64,000 nucleotides of DNA from Occallatibacter savannae (lineage in GTDB: Bacteria; Acidobacteriota; Terriglobia; Terriglobales; Acidobacteriaceae). The notes beneath the pieces are model-generated. The model was not told the DNA's origin and did not search any database. It saw only the letters and a list, made by a program, of their open reading frames with translations. Positions 1-7,488 of the stretch are shown here, piece by piece. A program made the translations under genes and the position numbers. The DNA lies in NCBI RefSeq assembly GCF_003131205.1, contig NZ_QFFY01000002.1, positions 395,016 through 459,015 of the forward strand, read 5' to 3'. Numbering within the stretch: position 1 is the first letter of the stretch; each line of letters starts with the position of its first letter.

Positions 1-81
1 CGGAACGGAATACCCGAGTCTAGCACGAGAGTAGCTGGAACTTCGCCGAACGCCGATGCTCCGGGCGGATCAGCCCTGAAC

Positions 82-339
82 TCAGCTTCTTCCTTGGTGC
101 CAGTCCGCAGGTTCTGGTTGCGGGTCCGGCTCCGTGTCTGAGGCCCTGACTTCTGCGATCAGCCGTCCCAGCGCGATGTTCTGTTCAGCAGTGCCGATGC
201 GTATGTAGCGATATGCAGGTTCTGGGCTCGGCTGGCAAAGCTCGGGGAAGTTTCTCTGAAATGCGTTTACAAGCCTTTTCCCGACAGACCCTAATCCAAT
301 GAATTCGTACCCATTTCTAGTTCGGACGACTTGTGACAT
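82..339 (-). CDS. hypothetical protein, 85 aa
   Basis: I do not recognise this protein. The ATG at 339 is chosen because a strong purine-rich ribosome binding site (GGAGGGGGG) precedes it directly; a TTG six codons upstream is also in frame. The product has no signal peptide or membrane segment, a mixed N-terminal half with basic residues, and an acidic, Pro-rich tail. It lies in the island-like left part of the window, upstream of a terminator and a ferritin-like gene on the same strand. Coding status rests on the good start site and the open frame only. Confidence 0.45.
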   Translation of the reverse strand: MSQVVRTRNGYEFIGLGSVGKRLVNAFQRNFPELCQPSPEPAYRYIRIGTAEQNIALGRLIAEVRASDTEPDPQPEPADWHQGRS

Positions 340-523
340 CCCCCCTCCAACTGCCAAAGTCTCGGATGCAAATACCTTCGACAGCGGATGCCAATCGCGA
401 TGCTTATGCGAAATGGGCTATGACGCGAACGTGGGCGACCGTACGTTGTATGCACTCTGGGTAGACAGCGATCTACGCTGAAATCATGTTCTCTGTTCCC
501 GAAAACACCCGGTAGAAGTTAAG

Positions 524-562
524 AAAACCCCCGCAACGGTATGAGCCATTTGCAGGGGTTTT
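524..562 (-). terminator. intrinsic terminator after the ferritin-like gene
   Basis: An 8-bp stem (AAAACCCC with GGGGTTTT) continues, after one mismatch, into a 4-bp stem (GCAA with TTGC) around a 13-nt loop. Read on the minus strand, the G-rich arm ends in a T run, as expected of a Rho-independent terminator. It lies 20 bases past the stop of the minus-strand gene ending at 582. Confidence 0.75.
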
Positions 563-581
563 GTTGCCATCGAGGCTTCGT

Positions 582-1384
582 CTACTGAGTCGTGATTCCG
601 CCGTTCATGCCGTTCGGAAAGAAACCGCCCATTGAACGGCCACCCGCATAGACGATATTGAGGACTTGCGAGGGGGTGCGTGGAATAGCCAAAGCCTTGG
701 TATTCAGGTCAAAGATAGCTTGTCTCGTTGGTGGAATGTCGATGGAATCCACTGCCGGACTACTGACACCATTGCCGACGCACTCCCAACGGATAGCGCC
801 GGAGTGCATCGCCTCGGCACTGAGTATTGCGGCTGCGGCTGCAAGATACGCCGAACTACTGATGAGAGGAGCAGCGCCGAGATATGCGCTTACTCCCACA
901 TCTTCGAACTGACGCGCCAGTTTAAGCCAGCTACTCACGCTCGAATATCCGTATCCCAAGGCATTAAGGTTGATAGCTGGTTTCTTGGCTGCGGAGGAGC
1001 CCAACGCCGAGCGTAGATACTTCACGTGATCGATTTCGTCGTTGCGTAGAGCAGAGGCGACACCGGCGGGGGGAGAGGCTGAGAATTTGGGTACCCGACT
1101 GCCTCCGGTTGTCGGTCCGGTTTCGTCGTCTGCGGAGATTACGCCGAGCTTTACGAGAGTGGAACCGTAGGTCGATACCGCATAAAACTCGGCTTCGAGG
1201 TATTCGAGGTTGAGAGCGAAGTTGAGAATGTCCACATCGCTAAACGCAGCGGCCTCGACTTTAGTTGTGGTCAGAGACGCAGGAAGACCGACGAACGCTG
1301 TAGCAAAGCCAATGCCGGTTAGCCCAGCGCCTTGAGGAAGTTGCGACGGTTGGCTTCAATTGGGGAAACTTGATGACCTGACAC
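582..1384 (-). pseudogene. Tat-exported ferritin-like domain protein, frameshifted
   Basis: The main open part (582-1235 and its in-frame extension) encodes a ferritin-like four-helix protein of the desiccation-related type, with repeated ligand patterns (EYLEAEFY, DEIDH, EDVGVSAY, EAMH) suited to a di-iron site. The natural start is the GTG at 1384, with GGAGG six bases upstream. From there a frame encodes a twin-arginine signal (RRNFLKALG) that hits a stop at 1319-1321. Skipping one base at about 1322-1324 restores the frame: the hydrophobic part of the Tat signal (LTGIGFATAFVGLPASL) then runs straight into the mature protein. The break is a GGG run that would need to be GGGG. It is either a real inactivating deletion or a homopolymer sequencing error. 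The intact product would be about 267 aa, exported and folded with its metal. Confidence 0.8.
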
Positions 1385-1799
1385 GAAGACCTCCGAAACG
1401 TGGTGGTTCGTTCGTTACTGGGAAAGCGGTACAGTGAGACTCGTTCACCGCTGGTTGCGTCCGCTCCTCCTACAGCGGAATTCAGGGTGCTCGATACTTC
1501 CGACGCGACCAAGGTCTGCGCCTAGAACAAATGACGTGTCGCTGATCCTTGAACGGGGCGGGAAATCGGCCGTCGCCCGATGAGAGGTACGAACGGGGGA
1601 GTCAACTGGATTTGGTGGTGTAGGAGGAAATTCTATCCCTCAGCCATCACAGCCACGCCCGACCCGTTCGAGGAGAGCAGGAAAGAGGGCGGGCGCTTCG
1701 ACGCAACCGGATACATTGAGTACCAACTTCAACGACCTAAACTTCTCCCTCACACGCATTCAGCAAAGTGCATCAGAACTGCAAGAGGGGTCTTAACCT
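1385..1799. other. no supported gene
   Basis: Several short frames are open here (for example plus strand 1580-1825), but none has a convincing ribosome binding site, recognisable domain or normal composition. The segment holds the upstream region of the ferritin-like gene, so its promoter should lie just above 1384. I see no repeat or RNA structure. Confidence 0.4.
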
Positions 1800-2087
1800 T
1801 TGTCTGGACGCATTCTAAGTTTTGAGCGAACCTTGAGTTCCCACCGTGAGGTCGTCGAGTTGGATGCGTTACTCATCCGCAGTGGCGTTCGCATTCCGTG
1901 CCGAGTTCGTGCGGTGAGAATTTCCATGCTGCAATTAGATACATGTGTCTACGTGAAGCCTGACGTAGTCAAGATCAACGTTGACCTGCCGGATGGCGTC
2001 TACGAACTGTCGCTTGATGGACGCAGCTTCAAAATAGCCAAGAGCGGCGGCAAATGGCACAGGACTTTCCATCATGCAGTGGTTTAG
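1800..2087 (+). CDS. hypothetical protein, up to 95 aa
   Basis: The function is not recognised. The frame opens with a TTG at 1800; the true start may be further in, since no clear Shine-Dalgarno sequence precedes it. The C-terminal half alternates short beta-prone stretches (DVVKINVDLPDGVYELSLDG), like a small beta-rich domain, and ends in a basic His-containing tail. No signal peptide or membrane helix is visible. It is in the island-like region and has no obvious operon partner. Confidence 0.35.
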   Translation: MSGRILSFERTLSSHREVVELDALLIRSGVRIPCRVRAVRISMLQLDTCVYVKPDVVKINVDLPDGVYELSLDGRSFKIAKSGGKWHRTFHHAVV

Positions 2088-2186
2088 AGCTTTGGAAGTT
2101 GCGGAACCCATATTGCTGATTACGTAACGCGGAAGCTCAATTTGTCAGGCAGGGCATACACTCTGGGTCACCGTTCGGCAATATCC

Positions 2187-2384
2187 TCATGGGGAATCTG
2201 AAGGCGGGAACAGGAGTGTCTTCCCAATGTCCTGATCACGACAGACCTTACACTTCGTCCGGTGCGCCACCATTTCCCAGAACAGTTGAACAGCCGGACT
2301 GTCGTATCCGCATGGGGCTCCTTGCTGCTTCCAGACGAGCAGTTTCCATTCTCGGTATAGCTCCTCGTGAACCCAACACCCCAT
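2187..2384 (-). CDS. small Cys/His-motif protein, family copy 1
   Basis: First of three divergent copies of one small family in this region (others end at 3443 and 4900). Conserved features are C3-x-x-H6 near the N-terminus, EL-x3-EWK-x-LV, DS-x2-V, a W-x-MV-x-H41-R core and C45-x-V-C48-R-x2-D. The order C, H, H, C, C suggests a metal, probably zinc, site. I know no named family with this pattern. The ATG at 2384 begins exactly at the conserved M-G-C, but the nearest GGAG is about 22 bases upstream, so the start is uncertain. A TAG in frame upstream rules out a much longer product. Confidence 0.55.
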   Translation of the reverse strand: MGCWVHEELYREWKLLVWKQQGAPCGYDSPAVQLFWEMVAHRTKCKVCRDQDIGKTLLFPPSDSP

Positions 2385-3116
2385 CGAGCAGGACGATACT
2401 CGCCCCTCCAGCTATTCACAATAGAATCTTCTTTCGCGGCACTCTCCAAAACTGCACCTTCTCTGCTTCCCGCTTTCCGCATCCAAGCTTGCATGGTGCT
2501 TCGCTGTTGGGCAAGCACCCCGACTGCAACGCGGTCGGTGGGCCCGCGCTGTTCGTCGTGTGTCCGGCGAACAGCGCATCAACTATGTATAAGAGTTGTC
2601 TTCGATGACATATCAATTAAATCGGGCTCCAATTTCTCGTCCGCGTGCGGCAGTACGGCAGAATTGTCCCGCCTCAGTCCTGTTTATGTTGGTGGCCGCT
2701 TTTTGGTCGTTCCTGTTCGCGATGTGGCTTCTACATCCGGGAATCTGAACTCGGAATGCACCGGAAGCGGATTTCCCCCTCGCGAAGCAAACTGGACAGA
2801 AAGCGGCTGTCTCGGCGTAAAGAGCATCCTGGTATTCGCTCCCCAGTCCTCATGTCAACGAAGAATCGACCCTCGTGAGGCGATTACCTAGAACCTGCAC
2901 ACCCTGTTAATTGCGGACAGTGATTGAAGCCTTTGGAATGGAAGAACTCCCGCTCCGCAGCAGATACTAACGAGCAGCGGTAGTGAAATCTCTGTGACTT
3001 GTGGAGCTTCTTAAGAAGTAGAAAACCGATAAACAGAGTGTGCTCATCGGAATCGGTGAGAAGCGCCTGCGCACTCGCTCGATGATTCTTGGTTCATGCT
3101 TCTCGTTCAACCCTAA
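2385..3116. other. 732-base stretch without a supported gene
   Basis: Overlapping short frames occur on both strands (for example plus 2367-2891, plus 2645-2878, minus 2416-2616), but none shows a domain, a consistent start or similarity to its neighbours. The plus frame at 2645-2878 contains a CSRCG and a very basic tail, which could be chance. Decayed coding sequence is possible in an island end. No repeat or terminator is evident. Confidence 0.35.
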
Positions 3117-3281
3117 TCACCTTTCAGCCGTTGGTTCGGGTTCGCGATTGCCCAGAGTTTCAAGCTCCTCGATTTTTTCGTTCAGAATCTGCTTGAGTTG
3201 GGAACTCGCTGGATTGTCGCTATGGTTCCGTTCGATCTTCTTGACTGTGTCTTTGAGCACCTGAACCTTCGGATCAACCAT
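3117..3281 (-). CDS. hypothetical helical protein, 54 aa
   Basis: A small, charged, almost entirely helix-prone protein without cysteines or membrane segments; not recognised. The ATG at 3281 has GAGGGA eight bases upstream, so it is preferred to the in-frame GTG and TTG codons further up. It lies on the same strand as the zinc-ribbon and Cys/His family genes just upstream (3443-3984), from which it is separated by about 160 bases, and could share their transcript. Confidence 0.45.
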   Translation of the reverse strand: MVDPKVQVLKDTVKKIERNHSDNPASSQLKQILNEKIEELETLGNREPEPTAER

Positions 3282-3442
3282 TTTGAGTCCCTCAGAATCC
3301 ACCAACGCAGTCTTCTCTGATGATTCTCTGTCTCTCGGGGTTTTCCCTAGGGTTCTCTGAGGTTCTCAGCGCAGCGGGGCACGCGCAAGCAGATTGTTGC
3401 TTTCTCACAATTGACGGCTCTGGATGCAGTACACGCGGTCTT

Positions 3443-3700
3443 CTAGCTGTGAGGAGCGTCGGAGGGAGGCGTGGAATTCTGCTTGATATCCTCTTCGCGG
3501 CACACGGGACACTTCCGGCGATGTTCGACCATTTCCCAAAATGCTTTCACGGTGAGACTGTCCTCGCCATTACTGGTTCCGGGGTCGTGCAAGACGAGCC
3601 ATTTCCACTCAAGCTGTAGCTCATCGTGAACAGGACAGCCCATGGTTGGATGATTGTGTCTCATCCGACTTTGGTTGCCTTGGTTCAAATAGTAGTGCAC
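3443..3700 (-). CDS. small Cys/His-motif protein, family copy 2
   Basis: Second member of the three-copy family. The core runs from MGCPVHDEL to CPVCREED and keeps every conserved position: C-x-x-H, EL-x3-EWK-x-LV, DS-x2-V, W-x-MV-x-HR-x2-C-x-VCR-x2-D. Compared with copy 1 it has an N-terminal extension if the GTG at 3700 is used; that start has GAGGTGG about ten bases upstream and overlaps the 3' end of the zinc-ribbon gene by 16 bases, which implies translational coupling. ATGs at 3664 and 3643 are alternatives without a good binding site. A role tied to the zinc-ribbon protein is inferred from this overlap only. Confidence 0.6.
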   Translation of the reverse strand: MHYYLNQGNQSRMRHNHPTMGCPVHDELQLEWKWLVLHDPGTSNGEDSLTVKAFWEMVEHRRKCPVCREEDIKQNSTPPSDAPHS

Positions 3701-3984
3701 ACGGGAGATTCCACCTCAGAGCGGTGCTCACTGAAGCAAGCGCGGCAATACACAGGTCGATGTTGGCGTGGGGTGAAGGGTACTGTCGTTGCCGACCCGC
3801 AGTCCGCGCAGGTCACTTTGCTATCAGCCCTCATCGGTCGATGGTTCTTCTTTGACCTGCACTCCCGGCAACTCTTCGGTGTGTTTGTGAAGCCACGGGC
3901 ACGGAAGAATTCCTGTTCGCCTGCCGTGAACACGAACTCAACTCCGCAGTTGACGCACTTCAAATCACGGTCAATGAAGTTCAT
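3685..3984 (-). CDS. double zinc-ribbon protein, 99 aa
   Basis: Two four-cysteine modules are visible: C10-x2-C13 with C39-x2-C42 (the probable zinc-ribbon type zf-Tbcl, with its characteristic F-x-ARGF-x-N-x-PK-x-C) and C59-x2-C62 with C80-x2-C83. Such proteins are widespread, cytoplasmic and mostly uncharacterised; nucleic-acid or protein binding is likely but unproven. The ATG at 3984 has GGAGG five bases upstream, which decides against the longer frame opening at 4071. The downstream Cys/His family gene overlaps its 3' end. A strong hairpin sits about 120 bases upstream of the start. Confidence 0.75.
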   Translation of the reverse strand: MNFIDRDLKCVNCGVEFVFTAGEQEFFRARGFTNTPKSCRECRSKKNHRPMRADSKVTCADCGSATTVPFTPRQHRPVYCRACFSEHRSEVESPVCTTI

Positions 3985-4103
3985 GCTGACCTCCGAGCCG
4001 GGAAGACGCGATTGAGATTGGGTTTTGCGAATAGTCTGAGCTTCTCTGGTAGTGACGTCAAGTGTCTCCACCCGTACACCTCCGCATAGTTCGAGAAAAG
4101 CAA

Positions 4104-4131
4104 CGCCAGCCGAAAACGGTTTCGGCTGGCG
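4104..4131. other. strong 12-bp hairpin upstream of the zinc-ribbon gene
   Basis: A perfect 12-bp inverted repeat (CGCCAGCCGAAA with TTTCGGCTGGCG) encloses the 4-base loop ACGG. On the minus strand it is followed by a T-rich stretch, like an intrinsic terminator, yet no credible minus-strand gene lies upstream. It could be an attenuator in the leader of the zinc-ribbon gene, the end of a short untranslated RNA, or a remnant. Confidence 0.6.
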
Positions 4132-4342
4132 AGGGTAAAACCGATGACTTCCGAACTGATTCTATTGCGATTGATTCTAAGATTGAACTGGGGAGAACCC
4201 TTGAATTTCGCAAAAGAAAATGCCTCATAAAGGCGATCTGACGCATGCAGGGAGAGGGAATCCGGCAGCGAGAAATGCAAGGCTACCCCGAATTTGGCTT
4301 TGGGTTATGAGTAAGATCATCGGTCTGATCTGACCAAATGTA

Positions 4343-4358
4343 TGTGATTTGCATCACT
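4343..4358 (+). promoter_or_regulatory. CRP/FNR-type operator
   Basis: TGTGA-N6-TCACT matches the classical CRP site TGTGA-N6-TCACA at nine of ten half-site positions. It lies 38 bases before the ATG of the gene for a cyclic-nucleotide-binding-domain protein, where it could control that gene. Binding by a Crp-like regulator encoded elsewhere is the likeliest reading, because the adjacent protein has no HTH. Confidence 0.55.
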
Positions 4359-4396
4359 CCATCTCCGGGCTCTCTGGCAGAACGGGCGGAGGGGGC

Positions 4397-4870
4397 ATGT
4401 TCGGCGATTCCAAAGGCAAGCAGGACTTCTCTGATTTCCGCGATTCGCCCGCTCTGTCTGGAGTGAAAGCAAGCGGGGAACTACTCAGAGAATTTCAGCA
4501 GCGCGGAAAAACACTCACCTGTAAACCGGCCACTGTCCTGTTCACGCAGGGGGAACCTGCGAAGCAGGTCTACTTCGTCGTTTCTGGAGTTGTCATACTG
4601 ACCCTGCCACTCTCGACCACGAAGACGATGAAATTTGTGGCGGATGAAGGTTCCATCATCGGGATACCAGCAGCCGTCAGCAACGCGGCGTATTCAATGA
4701 CTGCAATCGTCTGGACTGATTCAGAACTCATTGTTCTAGATCGAGAGGTGTTCTGTGAGGCGGTTGCGCATGACCCAGCCCTGTCATCAGGAGTTTTGCA
4801 AATCCTTGCGGCTGAAACCCGTTCTGCTCGACTAGCAATCGCGAAGGTCGGCCAAACAGGGCGCGAATGA
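4397..4870 (+). CDS. cyclic nucleotide-binding domain protein without HTH, 157 aa
   Basis: Residues of about 20-140 form a cNMP-binding beta barrel of the Crp/Fnr superfamily: a FTQGEPAKQVYFVVSG segment matches the first strands, followed by FVADEGSIIGIPAAVSN in place of the phosphate-binding cassette and by the closing strands and helix. The usual C-terminal winged helix is missing; the protein stops after the domain, so it cannot bind DNA like Crp. Such stand-alone sensors are common in Acidobacteria. Start: the ATG at 4397 has GGAGG just upstream; a TTG at 4349 would place the start inside the CRP-like palindrome. The ligand is unknown. Confidence 0.8.
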   Translation: MFGDSKGKQDFSDFRDSPALSGVKASGELLREFQQRGKTLTCKPATVLFTQGEPAKQVYFVVSGVVILTLPLSTTKTMKFVADEGSIIGIPAAVSNAAYSMTAIVWTDSELIVLDREVFCEAVAHDPALSSGVLQILAAETRSARLAIAKVGQTGRE

Positions 4871-4899
4871 AACCAGCCATTGATCCTCGATCTAACCCT

Positions 4900-5136
4900 T
4901 TAGTGCTGGTTGAGCGTCTCCTTCACGCTTCGCAATACGTCATCGTCCCGACAGACCTCACAGGATCGACGATGTTCGACCATCTGCCAGTAAAGACGGA
5001 CGGTCGGGCTATCGTCTCCACTCGAGTGCGCACCGACCTGTTGTTCTACAAGCCTTTTCCACTCGGTTTCGAGTTCAGCGTGCACCCAGCAAGGCATACG
5101 CGCCCATTGTAGGCCGAATTCGGTCTGGCTCCGCAT
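4900..5136 (-). CDS. small Cys/His-motif protein, family copy 3
   Basis: Third member of the family. The core begins at MPCWVHAEL and ends at CEVCRDDD, with all conserved Cys, His and Trp positions. The copies differ at many other sites, so these are old paralogues and not a recent duplication. The start is uncertain: ATG 5136, ATG 5097 (at the conserved core) and GTG 5241 are in frame, and none has a convincing binding site. It is convergent with the cNMP-binding gene, with 29 bases between the stops, and divergent from the HExxH gene. Confidence 0.55.
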   Translation of the reverse strand: MRSQTEFGLQWARMPCWVHAELETEWKRLVEQQVGAHSSGDDSPTVRLYWQMVEHRRSCEVCRDDDVLRSVKETLNQH

Positions 5137-5249
5137 CCCTTTATTTGCGAAAGGTTTGTACCTTTTCCCATTGTGACAACGGTAATGACACTCTGCTGGT
5201 ATCAGAACCCAGTGCCGTGCCGAAATCTGCCATTCTGACACTACCCGTT

Positions 5250-6272
5250 ATGAAAGAGTCCGACAGAGCAGGTTTCGGAAATCTGCTCAAGAACTCGACA
5301 CTGCCTCAAAACGTCAGGGTGACGATCAGCGGGGCATACCCCTCACAGGAGTCAGCCCAGCGGATTCTGGGGACTGTCGTGTTCTTCATGCGGCTTTACG
5401 GCACCCAACTCGATCTGAGAGGGGTGGATTCGATAGCAATTGCCGACGATTACCACCAGACTATCGCCAAATTGGATCGAGGTTTCAAAGCTCCGGCTCT
5501 GGTTCCCAGCAACGATGCGTTCGGGACGGGGTACGCGATGGCCGTTCCAGTCCTCCGCGACGGTGCAGTGAAGACCTCCATCGTTCTGAGGTCGGAACTG
5601 GCTTGGGCTCTCGATGATCCTGATCACGAGATGTACAGCCGAGCAATGCACCTACTTGCTCACGAGGCAGCGCACGCTCATGACAATGAGGTACTGAGAC
5701 GTACACTGCCGGAGTTTGGCAAGCCCAGCGGGAAGGACTCGAGCGATGAGTATCTGTTAAGCACTGCCCACATTTCCTGGATGGAATACATTGCTTCCCG
5801 CCTCAGTGCCCAATGGGGCATTCGCACGTACTGTGGAGAGCTAGAGCCGAGGCTGTGTGACATGCTTTCGTCCGCCAAGGAGAAGGCTGACGAATCCCTT
5901 CACGGATACCGTTTTCATCGAAACCAGAAGCTCGTCGAAGGGGAGATTCGGAACATTTTCGGGAAAATCCTCATTCGTTCGTCTTATCTTGTCGGACACA
6001 TCCATGGGATAGGGAAGACAGTGGCCGAGATGGCACCCCAATACTGCAATCTGATCAACGAGCAAACGTGGTTCTCGCCAACCTTTCAACGGTACGAATC
6101 AACGCTCGTCGAGATGCACTCGACTTACGGCAGTTGGACCAGCGCGGATGTGTTCAGACCGCTCGTCGGCACTTGTGAGGCTTTGTTGAGTGCGGGGGGA
6201 ATGCGGTACTTGGAGGAGTTCCGTGACGAGAAGTTGGGTTCACATCTTGATCGAATTCAGGCAAAAACTTAG
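5250..6272 (+). CDS. putative zincin-like metallopeptidase (HExxH), 340 aa
   Basis: The protein has a single HExxH motif, H138-E-A-A-H142, in a hydrophobic helix (LLAHEAAHAHD). A possible third ligand is E179 in WMEY, 36 residues downstream, the arrangement of gluzincin-type enzymes. I see no signal peptide or membrane helix, so it would act in the cytoplasm. No named family is recognised. The ATG at 5250 lacks a clear binding site; TTG 5145 and GTG 5217 are in-frame alternatives. It is the last gene before the tRNA remnant that bounds the island. Peptidase activity is inferred from the motif alone. Confidence 0.6.
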   Translation: MKESDRAGFGNLLKNSTLPQNVRVTISGAYPSQESAQRILGTVVFFMRLYGTQLDLRGVDSIAIADDYHQTIAKLDRGFKAPALVPSNDAFGTGYAMAVPVLRDGAVKTSIVLRSELAWALDDPDHEMYSRAMHLLAHEAAHAHDNEVLRRTLPEFGKPSGKDSSDEYLLSTAHISWMEYIASRLSAQWGIRTYCGELEPRLCDMLSSAKEKADESLHGYRFHRNQKLVEGEIRNIFGKILIRSSYLVGHIHGIGKTVAEMAPQYCNLINEQTWFSPTFQRYESTLVEMHSTYGSWTSADVFRPLVGTCEALLSAGGMRYLEEFRDEKLGSHLDRIQAKT

Positions 6273-6372
6273 GCAAAACTTGGGCAAAGAATCGGGGCAA
6301 AATAGGCCCAAAATAGCGGTTGCGAGGGGGTAAGAGTCATTGAATCAACAACTAGTTAGGGCCGACCTGCCC

Positions 6373-6419
6373 GGCTCATAACCCAAAGGTCGGCGGTTCA
6401 AATCCGCCCCCCGCAACCA
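6373..6419 (+). other. 3' half of an initiator tRNA-Met gene, probable attachment site (att)
   Basis: From G6373 the sequence reads as the 3' part of a tRNA: anticodon loop CTCATAA with anticodon CAT at 6377-6379, the 3' anticodon strand CCCAA, a perfect T arm (GGCGG, TTCAAAT, CCGCC at 6392-6408), the 3' acceptor strand CCCCGCA (6409-6415), discriminator A and encoded CCA (6417-6419). The 5' partner strands are absent: the bases before GGCTCATAA cannot complete the anticodon stem and there is no D arm. This is the footprint left when an element integrates into a tRNA gene, recreating a whole gene at one end and leaving a partial copy at the other. The orientation places the element to the left of this site. 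Confidence 0.8.
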
Positions 6420-6601
6420 TCCGAAAACGCCCCTCTTTCGAGTTTGAGCTGACTGTTCCTCGTGAGGGGCGTTCCTATTTTCAGGTAGCCCGATCAAACT
6501 ACGCCGTCCTGGCACAGCAGGCCGTGCCACAGTCCTCACGCGGTTGCATCTCGACTGACCTTCAGCGCTGCCCAAGACTGCCTTTGAAGGTGGCGAGCGG
6601 T

Positions 6602-6613
6602 GGGCTGAAGCCC
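6602..6613. repeat. TGAA-loop hairpin (REP-like)
   Basis: GGGC-TGAA-GCCC: a 4-bp stem closed by TGAA. It belongs with similar hairpins at 55196, 57337 and 57374, which have different stems but a T-R-A-A loop. It is just upstream of fdhD. Confidence 0.5.
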
Positions 6614-6660
6614 CTTTGCCAGCATGGTTGAAGGTCGGTAAGCTCGGAGCGGGAGTCCTC

Positions 6661-7488
6661 ATGCGTGCACCCGCGTACAGCATTGAACTAACTCAGGTTT
6701 TCGAATGGAATGATGGCGTCACCAACTCGCGGCAAGACTCACTGGCGGCGGAGGAACCGCTGGAGATTCGAGTTGACGGTCGGCCCCTGTCAGTGACGAT
6801 GAGAACGCCTGGTAATGATCTTGAACTGGCAGCAGGTTTCCTGCTCACCGAAGGTATCATCGAAAACCGCGAGCAGATTTCGAGCATCCGCGCCGTGGTA
6901 CCGAAAGGTGCCGGGAAGAGCAATGTTGTGGAAGTGGAGCTGCGGGATGTCCATCACGAGAAAGAGGAGTTGAAGCGGAACTTCTTTTCGGCATCCAGTT
7001 GCGGGATATGCGGTAAAGCCTCAATCGAAGCCATCCGTCGACGCGATCTTGTCATGCCGAACCGGGAGCTTCGAGTCAGGCCGGAGGTGCTGTGCCGATT
7101 GCCGGAGAGTTTACGCGCAAGGCAGGAGGTTTTCGAACGCACCGGAGGTTTGCATGCTGCTGCACTTTTCGATCGCGAGGGGAGACTCGTGGCGCTGCGC
7201 GAGGACATTGGGCGTCACAACGCGGTGGACAAGCTTGCGGGATGGGCACTCCTCGATGGAGTTCTTCCTCTAGAAAACCTTGTCATTCTGGTGAGCGGCC
7301 GGGGAGGTTTTGAGATCATCCAGAAGGCATTGGCGATGGGCATCCCGATCGTAGCATCGGTATCAGCGCCGTCGAACCTTGCGGTGAAGCTTGCCCGCGA
7401 GATGGGACTGACGCTGATCGGGTTTCTACGCGGGAAGAGATTCGTAGTCTACTCAGGCGAGTTCCGGTGTCTGGCCGAAGCGCACTAA
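6661..7488 (+). CDS. fdhD: FdhD formate dehydrogenase accessory sulfurtransferase
   Basis: FdhD moves sulfur from the desulfurase IscS to the molybdenum cofactor, a step needed for active formate dehydrogenase. The sequence shows the family hallmarks: EEPLEIRVDG near the N-terminus, the redox/sulfur-carrying C114-G-I-C117 in SSCGICGK, the REDIGRHNAVDK motif and the VSGRGGFEI loop. At 275 aa the length is normal. The ATG at 6661 is chosen because GGGAG lies six bases upstream; an upstream in-frame start would add 15 residues. It is the first chromosomal gene after the tRNA remnant. No formate dehydrogenase gene lies in the window. Confidence 0.93.
   Translation: MRAPAYSIELTQVFEWNDGVTNSRQDSLAAEEPLEIRVDGRPLSVTMRTPGNDLELAAGFLLTEGIIENREQISSIRAVVPKGAGKSNVVEVELRDVHHEKEELKRNFFSASSCGICGKASIEAIRRRDLVMPNRELRVRPEVLCRLPESLRARQEVFERTGGLHAAALFDREGRLVALREDIGRHNAVDKLAGWALLDGVLPLENLVILVSGRGGFEIIQKALAMGIPIVASVSAPSNLAVKLAREMGLTLIGFLRGKRFVVYSGEFRCLAEAH

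Noticed and set aside
2168..2518. 116-codon minus frame overlapping family copy 1
   Set aside because: The conserved Cys/His family signature is in another frame; this one shows no similarity to the paralogues.
6321..6419. A complete tRNA gene
   Set aside because: Only TGCG of the 5' acceptor strand matches, no D arm forms and the anticodon stem fails beyond two pairs; only the 3' half is real.
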